From contig NZ_JAHTIK010000001.1 of assembly GCF_025655475.1 (NCBI RefSeq), positions 4,585,040 to 4,649,039 of the forward strand: 64,000 nucleotides of DNA. The letters run 5' to 3'. The notes below the pieces were generated by a model. It was not told the origin of the DNA, did not search any database, and saw only the letters and a list, made by a program, of their open reading frames with translations. Source of the DNA: Kitasatospora sp. DSM 101779 (lineage in GTDB: Bacteria > Actinomycetota > Actinomycetes > Streptomycetales > Streptomycetaceae). This document shows positions 18,290 to 26,910 of the stretch, in pieces. Each line of letters opens with the position of its first letter. The first letter of the stretch is position 1. Position numbers and translations under genes: made by a program.

Positions 18290-18845
18290 CGACTCGACCA
18301 CCCCTGCGCCTTGGGAGGCGGCTCCCAGGCGCCGGCCAGGTCCACCAGCTCGAAGGCCGTCCGGCCGTCGATCGTCTCCCGGATGATGTCCGCGTGGCCG
18401 GCGTGCCGTCCCTGCTCCTGGATCAGGTGCAGCAGCATCCAGCGCGCCGTCCGCCGGCCGTTCGGCGGGAACCACGGCGCCTATGGCAGCGCGAAGTCCG
18501 CCTCCAGGTCCGGCAGCGACCGGACGGCCTTCTCGGTCTCCGCCGCCACCCGCTTGAACTCCGCCAGCCAGAACTCCACCGTCTCGCCCTCGCCCAAGCG
18601 GTACTCCTCCGCCCAGCCCTTCGGGCCCTCCTCGGCGCGCCCCATCAGCGGGTCGATCCAGTACCGCTCGGTGCGGGCCGCGTGCCGCACCAGCACCGCC
18701 AGCGAGAGGTGCTCACCGTCGGCGCGGCCGCCGCCAGCTCCTCGGTCAGCCCGAGGGCGGCACGGCGCAGACCGCCGCGCTGCGCGTCCAGGAAGGACGG
18801 CAGGGCGCCGCGCTCGTCGGTCTCCGCGTTCACCAGGGTCGGCAT
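18290..18845 (-). pseudogene. DinB/DUF664-family gene, frameshifted and interrupted
   Basis: The gene starts MPTLVNAETDERGALPSFLD with GAGAGGGGG upstream. Near 18728-18740 the frame must shift to reach DGEHLSLAVLVRHAARTERY and on to SLPDLEADFALP. A TAG at 18481-18483 interrupts it there. After the TAG the same frame continues with typical DinB sequence, APWFPPNGRRTARWMLLHLI, QEQGRHAGHADIIRETIDG, to about 18290 where similarity fades. DinB proteins are four-helix thiol-S-transferase-like metal proteins. Two independent lesions make an intact product unlikely. Confidence 0.75.
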
Positions 18846-18988
18846 GCCGGCCCCCTCTCGTCGCCTCGCCCGCCTCGCCGGCTTCGGTACCACCGACGCT
18901 ATCGACAGCTGCGGACACCTTCCGTCCTCAATGGCGGGGCCGGGCCGCCCGGTTAGGGTGAACCGATCGGCCCACGGAAGGTTCACCC

Positions 18989-21900
18989 ATGGACGCGCTG
19001 CACGCCCTCTGGCAGGACGGCGGCCGGCTCGCCCTCTGGGCCGAGAGCGGAGCCGCCTACCGCGACCGGCCGACCCGCACCGCCCCCGGGCCCGGGGGCG
19101 GCCCCGCCGCACACCCCTATGCCTTCCCCGCCGCCGCCACCGCCCGACTGCTCGCCGGCCTCGGTCCCGGCCCCGGCTGGCTCGCCGCCCAAGCGGCCGA
19201 ACGCTGGACCACCCTGCATCTGCCCTCGCTCGGCGGCGCCCCCGCCGCCTCGCCGCAACTGCCGGCGGGCACCCGCCCGCAGGGCGCCGCCCCCACCCCC
19301 TGGCGGGTGCCCGTCCTCGTCCTCGAAGGCCCGCACACCGCCCAACTGCTCGGCGCCCTCTTCGACCCGCACCGCGCCACCGCCCACTGTCAGCCCGACG
19401 ACGGCCCGGCCACCGAGATCGCGTACGGCTCCTCGCTGCGCTGGCTCACCGCCGTGCACGACCTCGCCTGGCGGATGGTCGGCCGCGGCCGCGTCCTGCC
19501 CGCACTGCGCGAGGCCGACGGCACCCCGTACGCCTGCTGGCGGCCCGCACCCGACGCGGAGGACCGCGCCGAGGCCGCCGCCCTCGCCACCGGCTGCCCC
19601 CGGGTCTGCCTCGCCACCGACCCGGCCGCCGCGGCCGGCCGCCGCCGCGCCGACACCCTGCTCGCCGACGCGCTCGACACCCTCACCGACCTGGAGGCCC
19701 GGGCCGCCCTCGCCGACCTCCCGACCCCACCCGGCGACGACCCCTGGCTGACCGCGCTGCACGCCCCCGACGGCCGCCTCGACACAGTCCCCGACGGCCT
19801 CGCCGAACGCCTCGCCGCCTGGCACGCCCGCGTCCCCGCCGACCCCGCCGTCCGCCTGGTGCTGCGCCTCGTCGAACCGCTCGGCCCCACCGAGGAGGAA
19901 CCCGAGGGCCGCCCGGACGACGACTGGCGGATCGACCTGCTGCTCCGGGCCGCCGACCGGCCGTCGCTGCTCGTCCCCGCCGCCGACCTGTGGACAGAGG
20001 GCCCCGGCCACGCCGCACTCGCCCGCACCGTCCCGCAGCCCGCGGCCGCACTCGCCGCCGAACTCGACCGGGCCGCCCTGCTCTACCCCGCCCTGCGCGC
20101 CACCGCCCGCGAGATCCGGCCCACCGGCCTCGCCCTCGACCGGGCCGGCGCGCTCGCCTTCCTCCGCGACGCCGCGCCCGAACTCGACCGCGCCGGATTC
20201 GGCATCCTGCTGCCCGCCTGGTGGCAGCGCCGCCCCCGGCTCGGACTCACCCTCACCGCCCGCACCGCCACCCCCGGCGCCGTCGACCGGCCCGCCCGCA
20301 TCGACCGCGACGACCTGCTCGCCTTCCGCTGGCAGGCCGCCCTCGGCGACACCCCCCTCACCGAGGGCGAACTCGCCGAACTCGCCGCCGCCCAACAAGG
20401 GCTCGTCCGACTCCGCGGCCGCTGGACGGAGGTCGACACCGCCCAGATCCGCGCCGCCCACGCCTTCCTCACCCGGCACGCCACCGGCACCATGGACCGC
20501 GCCGACCTGCTCAGGCTCGCCCTCGACGACACCGCGCACATCGCCGGCCTCCCCGTCACCGCCGTCCACGCCGACGGACCGATCGGCGACCTGCTCGCCG
20601 GCCGGGCCGGTTCCGGCCCCGCCCGCACCTCCGACGAGGCCGCCCCACCCGGTTTCCACGGCGAACTCCGGCCCTACCAGCGGCGGGGCACCGCCTGGCT
20701 GCACGCACTCGGCCGGCTGGGCCTCGGCGCCGTCCTCGCCGACGACATGGGACTCGGCAAGACCGTGCAGACCCTCGCCCTGCTCGCCCGCGAGCACGCC
20801 GAGGGCGCCACCGGACCCATCCTGCTGGTCTGCCCGACCTCCATGGTCGGCACCTGGCAGCGGGAGGCGGCCCGCTTCACCCCCGGCCTGCGCGTCCGGC
20901 TCCACCACGGCCCCGACCGCGGCACCGCGCGCGCCGCCGCGGCCACCGCCGACCTGGTCGTCACCAGCTACGACACCGTCCGGCGCGATGCCGCCGACCT
21001 CGGCAGCGTCCGCTGGCGGCGGATCGTCGCCGACGAGGCCCAGGCCGTCAAGAACACCGCCACCGACCGCTCCCGCGCCCTGCGTTCGCTGCCCTCCGGA
21101 CCGCGGATCGCCCTCACCGGCACCCCCGTGGAGAACCGGCTCGCCGAACTCCACGCCGTCCTCGACTTCGCCAACCCGGGACTCTTCGGCAGCGCCGAGT
21201 CCTTCCGCGAGCGCTTCGCCGTCCCCGTCGAGCAGAACGCCAACCCGGCCGCCGCCGAACGGCTGCGCCGGCTCGCCGGGCCGTTCCTGCTGCGCAGGGT
21301 CAAGAGCGACCCCGCGATCGCCCTCGACCTGCCCGCCAAGCAGGAGTTCACCGTCCCGTGCGGGCTCACCGCCGAACAGGCCGGCCTCTACCGGGCCGTG
21401 GTCGACGACCTGCTGCAGCGCCTCGACGGCGTCCGCGGCGTCGAGCGCAAGGGTGCGGTGCTCTCCGCCCTCGGCCGGCTCAAGCAGGTCTGCAACCACC
21501 CCGCCCAACTCGTCCGCGACCGCGGCCCGTTGGCCGGCCGCTCGGGCAAGATCGACCGGCTGGAGGAGATCCTCGCCGCGGCCCTCGCCGGTGGCGAGCG
21601 CACCCTCGTCTTCAGCCAGTACACCGAGTTCACCGCCCGGCTCCGCCCCCACCTCGCCGAGCGGCTCGGCACCGAGGTCCTCCACCTGCACGGCGGCACG
21701 CCCCGCGCCGAGCGCGAGCGGCTCGTCCGGCGCTTCCAGGAGCCGGACGGGCCGGGGGTGTTCCTGCTCTCGCTGCGGGCCGGCGGCACCGGACTCACCC
21801 TCACCGCCGCCAACCAGGTCGTCCACCTCGACCGGTGGTGGAACCCGGCCGTCGAGGACCAGGCCACCGACCGCGTCCACCGGATCGGCCAGCGCCGCGG

Positions 21901-22081
21901 CGTCCAGGTCCGGCGGCTGGTCTGCACCGGCACCGTCGAGGAACGGATCGCCGACCTCATCGAGGCCAAGCGCACCCTGGCCGACACCGTCGTCGGAGAG
22001 GGAGAGCAGTGGCTCACCGAACTCTCCTCCGACGCCCTGCGCGACCTGCTCACCCTCTCCGCCGACGCCATCGGAGCCTGA
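18989..22081 (+). CDS. SNF2-family DEAD/DEAH helicase (RapA-like)
   Basis: A 1030-residue Swi2/Snf2 ATPase that uses ATP to translocate on DNA and remodel nucleoprotein. Residues 1-550 contain a SNF2-associated N-terminal domain (DUF3670 type) ending near GELAELAAAQQGLVRLRGRW. The motor starts at GFHGELRPYQRRGTAWL (about 553), with Walker A DDMGLGKTVQTLAL (about 585), motif II DEAQ (about 681), motif III ALTGTPVENRL and motif VI ATDRVHRIGQRRG (about 965). In actinobacteria this gene is normally paired with a SWIM zinc-finger gene; here only a 71-codon piece follows. Confidence 0.93.
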   Translation: MDALHALWQDGGRLALWAESGAAYRDRPTRTAPGPGGGPAAHPYAFPAAATARLLAGLGPGPGWLAAQAAERWTTLHLPSLGGAPAASPQLPAGTRPQGAAPTPWRVPVLVLEGPHTAQLLGALFDPHRATAHCQPDDGPATEIAYGSSLRWLTAVHDLAWRMVGRGRVLPALREADGTPYACWRPAPDAEDRAEAAALATGCPRVCLATDPAAAAGRRRADTLLADALDTLTDLEARAALADLPTPPGDDPWLTALHAPDGRLDTVPDGLAERLAAWHARVPADPAVRLVLRLVEPLGPTEEEPEGRPDDDWRIDLLLRAADRPSLLVPAADLWTEGPGHAALARTVPQPAAALAAELDRAALLYPALRATAREIRPTGLALDRAGALAFLRDAAPELDRAGFGILLPAWWQRRPRLGLTLTARTATPGAVDRPARIDRDDLLAFRWQAALGDTPLTEGELAELAAAQQGLVRLRGRWTEVDTAQIRAAHAFLTRHATGTMDRADLLRLALDDTAHIAGLPVTAVHADGPIGDLLAGRAGSGPARTSDEAAPPGFHGELRPYQRRGTAWLHALGRLGLGAVLADDMGLGKTVQTLALLAREHAEGATGPILLVCPTSMVGTWQREAARFTPGLRVRLHHGPDRGTARAAAATADLVVTSYDTVRRDAADLGSVRWRRIVADEAQAVKNTATDRSRALRSLPSGPRIALTGTPVENRLAELHAVLDFANPGLFGSAESFRERFAVPVEQNANPAAAERLRRLAGPFLLRRVKSDPAIALDLPAKQEFTVPCGLTAEQAGLYRAVVDDLLQRLDGVRGVERKGAVLSALGRLKQVCNHPAQLVRDRGPLAGRSGKIDRLEEILAAALAGGERTLVFSQYTEFTARLRPHLAERLGTEVLHLHGGTPRAERERLVRRFQEPDGPGVFLLSLRAGGTGLTLTAANQVVHLDRWWNPAVEDQATDRVHRIGQRRGVQVRRLVCTGTVEERIADLIEAKRTLADTVVGEGEQWLTELSSDALRDLLTLSADAIGA

Positions 22082-22086
22082 CCGCC

Positions 22087-22302
22087 ATGACCGACGAGCA
22101 GCCCGCCCGACGTCCCCCCGGCGCCACGGCCGGACCCGACCGCGCTTTCTGGGACGGCGACTTCACCCTCCGCGCGGACGGCGACGACCGGCCGGCGGCC
22201 CCCGCCCTGGACCCGCTCGGCCCGTCCGGCCGCACCGTTCGCGGCCGCGACCTCGCCGACCTCCTCGCCCCCGCCTACCGGCGGTTCACCGGCGCCGACT
22301 GA
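22087..22302 (+). CDS. Small protein, probable C-terminal remnant of SWIM zinc-finger partner
   Basis: It encodes 71 residues, five bases after the helicase stop. The sequence contains FWDGDFTLRADGDDRP, DPLGPSGRTVRGRDLADLL and APAYRRF. As I recall the family, this resembles the extreme C-terminus of the SWIM zinc-finger proteins encoded next to this type of SNF2 gene. The CxCxnCxH SWIM motif and the rest of the protein are missing. It is either a remnant left by an internal deletion or a small stand-alone partner. Third-position G/C is high, so the frame still looks coding. Confidence 0.55.
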   Translation: MTDEQPARRPPGATAGPDRAFWDGDFTLRADGDDRPAAPALDPLGPSGRTVRGRDLADLLAPAYRRFTGAD

Positions 22303-22396
22303 CCGCACCCGCACCCACGCACGCCCCGATGTCACGTTTCCGGGCGCCGCGCCGTCCACCCTCCGACACCATCGCGAGACCCAGGAGGCACCGGCC

Positions 22397-22957
22397 ATGA
22401 CCCGCATACCGCTCACCCCGCCCCGCACCCTGCTCAACCGCATCGGCGCCTGGTACTCCCGCCGGACGTACGGCAAGGTCCTCGACCCGGGACTCGCCCT
22501 CGGCCACAACGGCCGGGTCCTGATGTCGTTCGTCCGGATGGAGCGCGGCGTCGCCCGGTGGAACGCCCTCGACCCCGGCCTCAAGCACCTCGCCGTCATG
22601 GCCGCAGCCGCCAGGATCAACTGCTCCTGGTGCCTGGACTTCGGCCACTGGGCGGCGGACGGACTCGGCCTGCCGCTCGACAGGATCGCCCTGGTGCCGC
22701 AGTGGCGCGAGCACACCGAGGTGTTCACCGAACTCGAACAGCAGGTGATGGCCTACGCCGAGGCGATGACCGAGACCGAACCCGCCGTCACCGACGAACT
22801 CGCCGCCGCCCTGCTCGCCCGGCTCGGCGAGGCCGCCTTCGTCGAACTCACCGTCATGGCCGCGCTGGAGAACTTCCGCTCCCGCATCAACAGCGCCTTC
22901 GGCCTGACCAGCCAGGGCTTCTCCACGGCCTGCGCCGTCCCGGCCCCGGCCGCCTAG
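22397..22957 (+). CDS. Carboxymuconolactone decarboxylase / AhpD-like protein
   Basis: A 186-residue alpha-helical protein. The AhpD-type active site is visible as INCSWCLDFGHWAADG, a CxxC pair followed by His. This suggests thiol-based peroxidase-like or disulfide-exchange activity rather than true decarboxylation, which lacks the CxxC. The preceding helix GLKHLAVMAAAARINCSW and the later FVELTVMAALENFRSRINSA are family features. It has its own ribosome binding site (AGGAGG) and sits alone between the SNF2 unit and a DUF4291 gene. Confidence 0.82.
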   Translation: MTRIPLTPPRTLLNRIGAWYSRRTYGKVLDPGLALGHNGRVLMSFVRMERGVARWNALDPGLKHLAVMAAAARINCSWCLDFGHWAADGLGLPLDRIALVPQWREHTEVFTELEQQVMAYAEAMTETEPAVTDELAAALLARLGEAAFVELTVMAALENFRSRINSAFGLTSQGFSTACAVPAPAA

Positions 22958-23043
22958 GCGGGCCGCGCTCCGCCGCGTCCGGTCGGCGCGGTGCGGCGGA
23001 AAACCCGCTGCGCGGCCGGACGGCCGGCTGACAGGGTTGGCCG

Positions 23044-23616
23044 ATGACCGAACTGCGCCAGATCCGGGCCGACTTCGACGAGCGCACCATCGTCGTCTAC
23101 CAGGCGTACGGGCCGGCGATCGCCGGCCCGGCCGTCGCCGCCGGGCGGTTCGTCGAGCCGTTCTCCCGCGGTCGGATGACCTGGATCAAGCCCTCCTTCC
23201 GCTGGCTGATGCACCGCAGCAACTGGGCCCGCAAGCCGGGCCAGGAACGGGTGCTGGCCGTCCGGATCACCCGCGAGGGCTGGGAGCGCGCGCTGGCCGC
23301 GGCCGCCCCGACCACCGGGGACCCGGATGCGCTCGCCCGGGCCGCCGTGCACGTCCAGTGGGACCCGGAGCGGTCCGCCGCCGGTGCCGCGCTCAACCAC
23401 TACAGCATCCAGATCGGGGTGGGCCGCGCCATGATCGGCGCCTTTGTCGACGAGTGGATCGTCTCGGTCACCGACCTCACCCCGCAGGTGCACCGGATCG
23501 CCGGGCTCATCCGGGCGGGGCGCAACGCCCAGGCCGTCAGGCTGCTGCCGCCCGAACGCCCCTACCCGCTGGCCCCCGAACTGGCCCGCAGCCTCGGGAT
23601 CGCGCCGCGCCGCTGA
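23044..23616 (+). CDS. DUF4291 family protein
   Basis: A 190-residue protein with the characteristic DUF4291 run: VVYQAYGPAIAGPAV, GRMTWIKPSFRWLMHRSNWA, KPGQERVLAVRITREGWERAL, then VHVQWDPERSAAG and NHYSIQIGVGRAMIGAFVDEW. The family has no assigned function that I know of. No signal peptide or membrane segment is visible. It starts three bases past a leader with weak ribosome binding similarity. Confidence 0.85.
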   Translation: MTELRQIRADFDERTIVVYQAYGPAIAGPAVAAGRFVEPFSRGRMTWIKPSFRWLMHRSNWARKPGQERVLAVRITREGWERALAAAAPTTGDPDALARAAVHVQWDPERSAAGAALNHYSIQIGVGRAMIGAFVDEWIVSVTDLTPQVHRIAGLIRAGRNAQAVRLLPPERPYPLAPELARSLGIAPRR

Positions 23617-23682
23617 CGGCCGCACGCCGGGCCCGGATCATCGGGTGCGGATTCTCAGATGCGGGGTCTCACGTGCGGGGTC

Positions 23683-24240
23683 TCAGTCGCGGGTACTCGG
23701 GCGCGGGTTCTCGGGTGAGGGGCGGTCGGCGCCGGTGACCGCGCGGAAGTCTGCCACGAAGCGGCCCAGCAGACGGGCCAGGTCGGCGCGGTCCTGCGGG
23801 CTCCAGCCCGCCGTGGTCTCGGCCACCACCCCGCGGCGGAAGGCGTGCACCCGGTCGAGCAGCGCCCGGCCGTCCGCGGTGAGCCGCAGCAGTGAACGGC
23901 GGCCGTCCGCCTGGTCGGCCTCGCGACGAAGCAGCCCGGCGGCCAGCGCCTGGGCCGCCAGCCGACTGGCCCGCGGCTGGTCCACACCGAGCGCGGCGGC
24001 TGCCTCGGTGACGGTGAGCGCCGAGGCGTCCTCCACCGCGTCCAGCAGCTCGACCACGCCGTCGGGCGGGGTGGTCGCGGCGCCGACGGCGGCCGGTCCC
24101 GTCCGACGGGCGGCCAGTCGTGCGAGCGTCCGCCGGGACCGGCTGCGCCGGAGCGCCACCAGCGACCGGGCGATCTCGGCGACGTCGGCCGCCTGCGGTG
24201 CGGCGGCCTGCGGGGCCCCGGGAACGTCCTTGCGGTCCAT
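23683..24240 (-). CDS. MarR-family transcriptional regulator
   Basis: A 185-residue winged-helix regulator. The HTH is TVTEAAAALGVDQPRASRLA, AQALAAGLLRREADQADGR, with the wing RSLLRLTADGRALLDRV. A basic N-terminal extension of about 60 residues precedes it (ALRRSRSRRTLARLAARR). The ATG at 24240 is used; longer forms lack a start signal. It is divergent from a second MarR-like gene, with a shared inverted repeat between them. Confidence 0.82.
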   Translation of the reverse strand: MDRKDVPGAPQAAAPQAADVAEIARSLVALRRSRSRRTLARLAARRTGPAAVGAATTPPDGVVELLDAVEDASALTVTEAAAALGVDQPRASRLAAQALAAGLLRREADQADGRRSLLRLTADGRALLDRVHAFRRGVVAETTAGWSPQDRADLARLLGRFVADFRAVTGADRPSPENPRPSTRD

Positions 24241-24257
24241 CGCCGTCCAGGTCCATA

Positions 24258-24284
24258 GTAGAGAACAATTACATGTGACTCTAC
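24258..24284. promoter_or_regulatory. Candidate MarR operator between divergent genes
   Basis: GTAGAG at 24258-24263 is repeated inverted as CTCTAC at 24279-24284, with an AT-rich 15-bp centre that includes TTACATGTGA. It lies 18 bp before one MarR gene and 21 bp before the other, so either regulator could use it to control both promoters. Confidence 0.5.
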
Positions 24285-24304
24285 ATGGATATGGGGGAGC
24301 TGCC

Positions 24305-24754
24305 ATGGAGACCGACCCGACCCGCCGCCCCATCGGCTACTGGCTCAAGCACCTTCATGACCTCCTCGAGGACGGCTTCGCCGCCGACCTCGCCGACCTG
24401 GGCGTCGACCGGCGCCAGTGGCAGGCCCTGCACACCCTGGCCGGCGGCCCGCTCGCGCCGGACGGCCTCGCCGCCGCCCTGGCCCCGTTCTGGCCCGACG
24501 CACGGGCCGGTGTCGACAGCCTGCTGCACGGCCCCGCCGGCCTGGTGGCGCGCGGCTGGGCAGAACCCGCGGGCGGCGGTGCGGTCCGCCTCACCGACGC
24601 CGGCCACGACCTCCACGGCGTGGTCGAGACAAGGGTCGCGGAGCTGCGGACCGCCGTCCTCGCCGGGCTGACCCGTGATCAGTACGCCGAGACCGTGGGC
24701 GTACTCGCCGTCATGGCGGACAACCTCGAGCGCCGCGCCGGACGCTCCGGATGA
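24305..24754 (+). CDS. MarR-like winged-helix protein
   Basis: A 149-residue protein: PIGYWLKHLHDLLEDGFAAD, LGVDRRQWQALHTLAGGPL, then LVARGWAEPAGGGAVRLTDA and a long helix ending LAVMADNLERRAGRSG. The opening dimerisation helix and the wing with LTDAGHDL fit MarR, although the recognition helix is unusual (PFWPDARAGVDSLL). The ATG at 24305 has GGGGGAG nearby. Its stop overlaps the next gene as ATGA, so the two are translationally coupled. Confidence 0.7.
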   Translation: METDPTRRPIGYWLKHLHDLLEDGFAADLADLGVDRRQWQALHTLAGGPLAPDGLAAALAPFWPDARAGVDSLLHGPAGLVARGWAEPAGGGAVRLTDAGHDLHGVVETRVAELRTAVLAGLTRDQYAETVGVLAVMADNLERRAGRSG

Positions 24755-25638
24755 CCGCCGGCCACAGCAGCTCCGACGGCTTCGACGGCTCGGGCGGCCA
24801 CAGCGGCTCCGGCGGCCACGGTGACAAGAACCTTGCCGGGCGCGGGCTCGCCCCGGACGGAACCATCGCCCGCGAGGGGTCCCTCGACCGCGTCCCGACG
24901 GTGTTCCGGGCGCTCGTCGAGACCACTCGTACCCGGATCGCCGCGCTCTTCGGACCCGACCGGCTGCACAGCGCCTACCTCTACGGCAGCATCCCGCGCG
25001 GGACGGCCGTCCCCGGGGTCTCCGACCTCGACCTGCTGCTCGCCCTGCGGCGGGAGCCCACCGCGGTCGACCGCACCGATGCGGAGGCCCTCGGAGCCGG
25101 CCTCGACCGGGACTTCCCGGTGGTCGACGGCGCCGGGGTGCTCGTCTTCGGTGCCGACGCCCTGCTCAGCCCGCTGGAACGGCACGACCTGGGCTTCTTC
25201 GTCGCCTGCCTCTGTACGCCGTTGATCGGGGACGACCTGGCCGTCCGGCTGCCCCGCTACCGGCCCGGCCGGGTGCTCGCCCGCGAGACCAATGGCGACC
25301 TGGCGCTCGCCCTGCCCTGCTGGCGGGAACGGATCGCCGCGGCCGCCGGGGACGACGACCGCCGTCGGCTCGTCCGGGGGATCTCCCGCAGGCTGGTCCG
25401 GACGGGCTTCACCCTGGTCATGCCGGACTGGAACGGCTGGACGAGCGACCTCGCCCGGTCCGCCGAGATCTTCGCCGCCCGCTACCCCGCCCGCGCCGAA
25501 CACATGCGGCTGGCCGCTGTCGCCGCCCGCACCCCCACCCCCGACCCCGCCGTGCTGACCCTCCTCGTCACCGATCTGGCCCCCTGGCTCGCCGCCGAGT
25601 ACACCGCCGTCCACGGTCGCAAGGCGCCCCGCCCCTGA
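24751..25638 (+). CDS. Nucleotidyltransferase-domain protein
   Basis: A 295-residue protein with a Pol-beta-type nucleotidyltransferase core. YLYGSIPRGTAVPGVSDLDL supplies the GS helix and the two catalytic aspartates, and the third acidic residue may be in FPVVDGAGVLVFG. The first 40 residues are a low-complexity Gly/Ser/His leader. It is coupled by a four-base overlap to the MarR-like gene, so the pair may form one functional unit. The family includes aminoglycoside adenylyltransferases and MNT antitoxins; which applies here cannot be said. Confidence 0.75.
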   Translation: MTAGHSSSDGFDGSGGHSGSGGHGDKNLAGRGLAPDGTIAREGSLDRVPTVFRALVETTRTRIAALFGPDRLHSAYLYGSIPRGTAVPGVSDLDLLLALRREPTAVDRTDAEALGAGLDRDFPVVDGAGVLVFGADALLSPLERHDLGFFVACLCTPLIGDDLAVRLPRYRPGRVLARETNGDLALALPCWRERIAAAAGDDDRRRLVRGISRRLVRTGFTLVMPDWNGWTSDLARSAEIFAARYPARAEHMRLAAVAARTPTPDPAVLTLLVTDLAPWLAAEYTAVHGRKAPRP

Positions 25639-25728
25639 TGCGCCGCCCGCGTGCTCTTGTGCCCCCTGCCCGGGCGTACGGGCGGACGGGCGGCGTACGG
25701 ACGACGCGATTGCTGCAGTTAGCAGCGT

Positions 25729-25744
25729 GCTTGCAATTGCAAGC
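25729..25744. promoter_or_regulatory. Perfect 16-bp palindrome before XRE gene
   Basis: GCTTGCAATTGCAAGC is a perfect palindrome ending 21 bp before the XRE start codon. It is AT-centred in GC-rich surroundings. It is the obvious binding site for the adjacent helix-turn-helix regulator acting on its own promoter. Confidence 0.65.
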
Positions 25745-25765
25745 AGCGCTGTGCATGCTGGTGGC

Positions 25766-26152
25766 ATGGCCTCACTGAACGTCGGCTCGCTCGGCGAGTA
25801 CATCCGCGAGCAGCGGCGGAACGCACAGTTCTCGCTGCGGCAGCTGGCCGAGGCTGCCGGGGTGTCCAACCCCTACCTCAGCCAGATCGAGCGCGGGCTG
25901 CGCAAGCCGAGTGCGGAGATCCTCCAGCAGATCGCCAAGGCGCTGCGGATCTCGGCCGAGACGCTCTACGTGCAGGCCGGAATCCTGGAGGAGCGGCGCG
26001 AGGAAGGACTCGAACTCCGCGTCGCGATCCTCGCCGACCCCCTGATCAACGAGCGGCAGAAGCAGGCCCTGCTCGCCGTCTACGACGCCTTCCTCAAGGA
26101 GAACCGCGAGAGCGGACCCGCTCCCGACGCGTCTCCTGCCGCAGAGGACTGA
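25766..26152 (+). CDS. XRE-family helix-turn-helix regulator
   Basis: A 128-residue protein. The HTH is LGEYIREQRRNAQFSLRQLA, EAAGVSNPYLSQIERGLRKP, SAEILQQIAKALRISAETLY, a textbook Cro/CI fold. The C-terminal tail is a helical stretch with INERQKQALLAVYDAFL. The start is the ATG at 25766. It lies upstream of an HBHA-like gene and a DUF2516 gene on the same strand; I recall this trio as conserved in Streptomyces. A 16-bp palindrome just upstream suggests autoregulation. Confidence 0.9.
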   Translation: MASLNVGSLGEYIREQRRNAQFSLRQLAEAAGVSNPYLSQIERGLRKPSAEILQQIAKALRISAETLYVQAGILEERREEGLELRVAILADPLINERQKQALLAVYDAFLKENRESGPAPDASPAAED

Positions 26153-26235
26153 CCCGCCGTCGGGACGAAGGCGCCCCGACCGCGGCAACCGCACGAGACC
26201 ACCGCACGCACCAGCAACGCCCGGGAGGACCGGCC

Positions 26236-26796
26236 ATGCCGATCACCGACGACATCAAGAAGACCCTCAGCGACCCGACCCCGCTCTACGCCCTCGCCGG
26301 CGCCGGCGACCTCGCGTACGAGAAGCTCCGCGAAGTTCCCGGCAAGGTCGAGGCGCTCGCCGCCGACCGCAAGGCCGCCCAGGAGAAGGCCGCCGCCCGG
26401 CTGCAGGAGGCGCAGAGCCTGCTGGTCGAGGCCCAGGGCAAGGTCACCGAGGCCGTCACCGCGCTGCCGGCCGAGCTCAAGGACCTGAAGGAGCTCCAGG
26501 AGAAGGCCCAGACCTTCGCCCTGCAGCAGGTCGGCCGCGCCGCCGAGTTCGCGGTCAAGGCCAAGGAGGCCTACGACGAGCTGGCCGAGCGGGGCAAGGC
26601 CGTCGTCGAGAAGAACCGCGGAGGCTCCGCCGAGCCCGCCGGCGAGGTGGCCGCCGAGGCCGAGGTGACCGAGGTCGCCCTCGACGCCGAGCCGGCCCAG
26701 GTCGAGCCCGCCGAGGAGAGCACCCAGAACGGGGCGGCCGCGTCGGCCTCCACCGCCAAGAAGGCCACCCGGGCCCGCAAGTCCACCGGCAAGTAA
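26236..26796 (+). CDS. HBHA-like coiled-coil protein
   Basis: A 186-residue protein resembling heparin-binding haemagglutinin of mycobacteria. It opens MPITDDIKKTLSDPTPLYAL AGAGDLAYEKL and continues as a long amphipathic helix (AADRKAAQEKAAARLQEAQS). An acidic Ala/Glu/Val stretch follows, and the chain ends with the basic tail KKATRARKSTGK. HBHA binds glycans and lipids through such a Lys/Ala tail, but in Streptomyces the role is unknown. No signal peptide is present. A good site (GGGAGG) lies upstream. Confidence 0.82.
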   Translation: MPITDDIKKTLSDPTPLYALAGAGDLAYEKLREVPGKVEALAADRKAAQEKAAARLQEAQSLLVEAQGKVTEAVTALPAELKDLKELQEKAQTFALQQVGRAAEFAVKAKEAYDELAERGKAVVEKNRGGSAEPAGEVAAEAEVTEVALDAEPAQVEPAEESTQNGAAASASTAKKATRARKSTGK

Positions 26797-26910
26797 CGCC
26801 CGGTCCGCCGTCCCGGGCACGCCCGGGCGGTTCGGATCGTTGTCCCCGACGCGGGGCGTCCGCCGTGCCACCATGGGCGGAGGAGCCGAGGCCGCAGTGA
26901 GGAGTCCGCA

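Noticed and set aside
18983..21880. A 965-codon open frame on the minus strand across the SNF2 gene
   Set aside because: It is a high-GC shadow: low-complexity Gly/Val/Glu translation, no domains, while the plus-strand frame has full SNF2 motifs.
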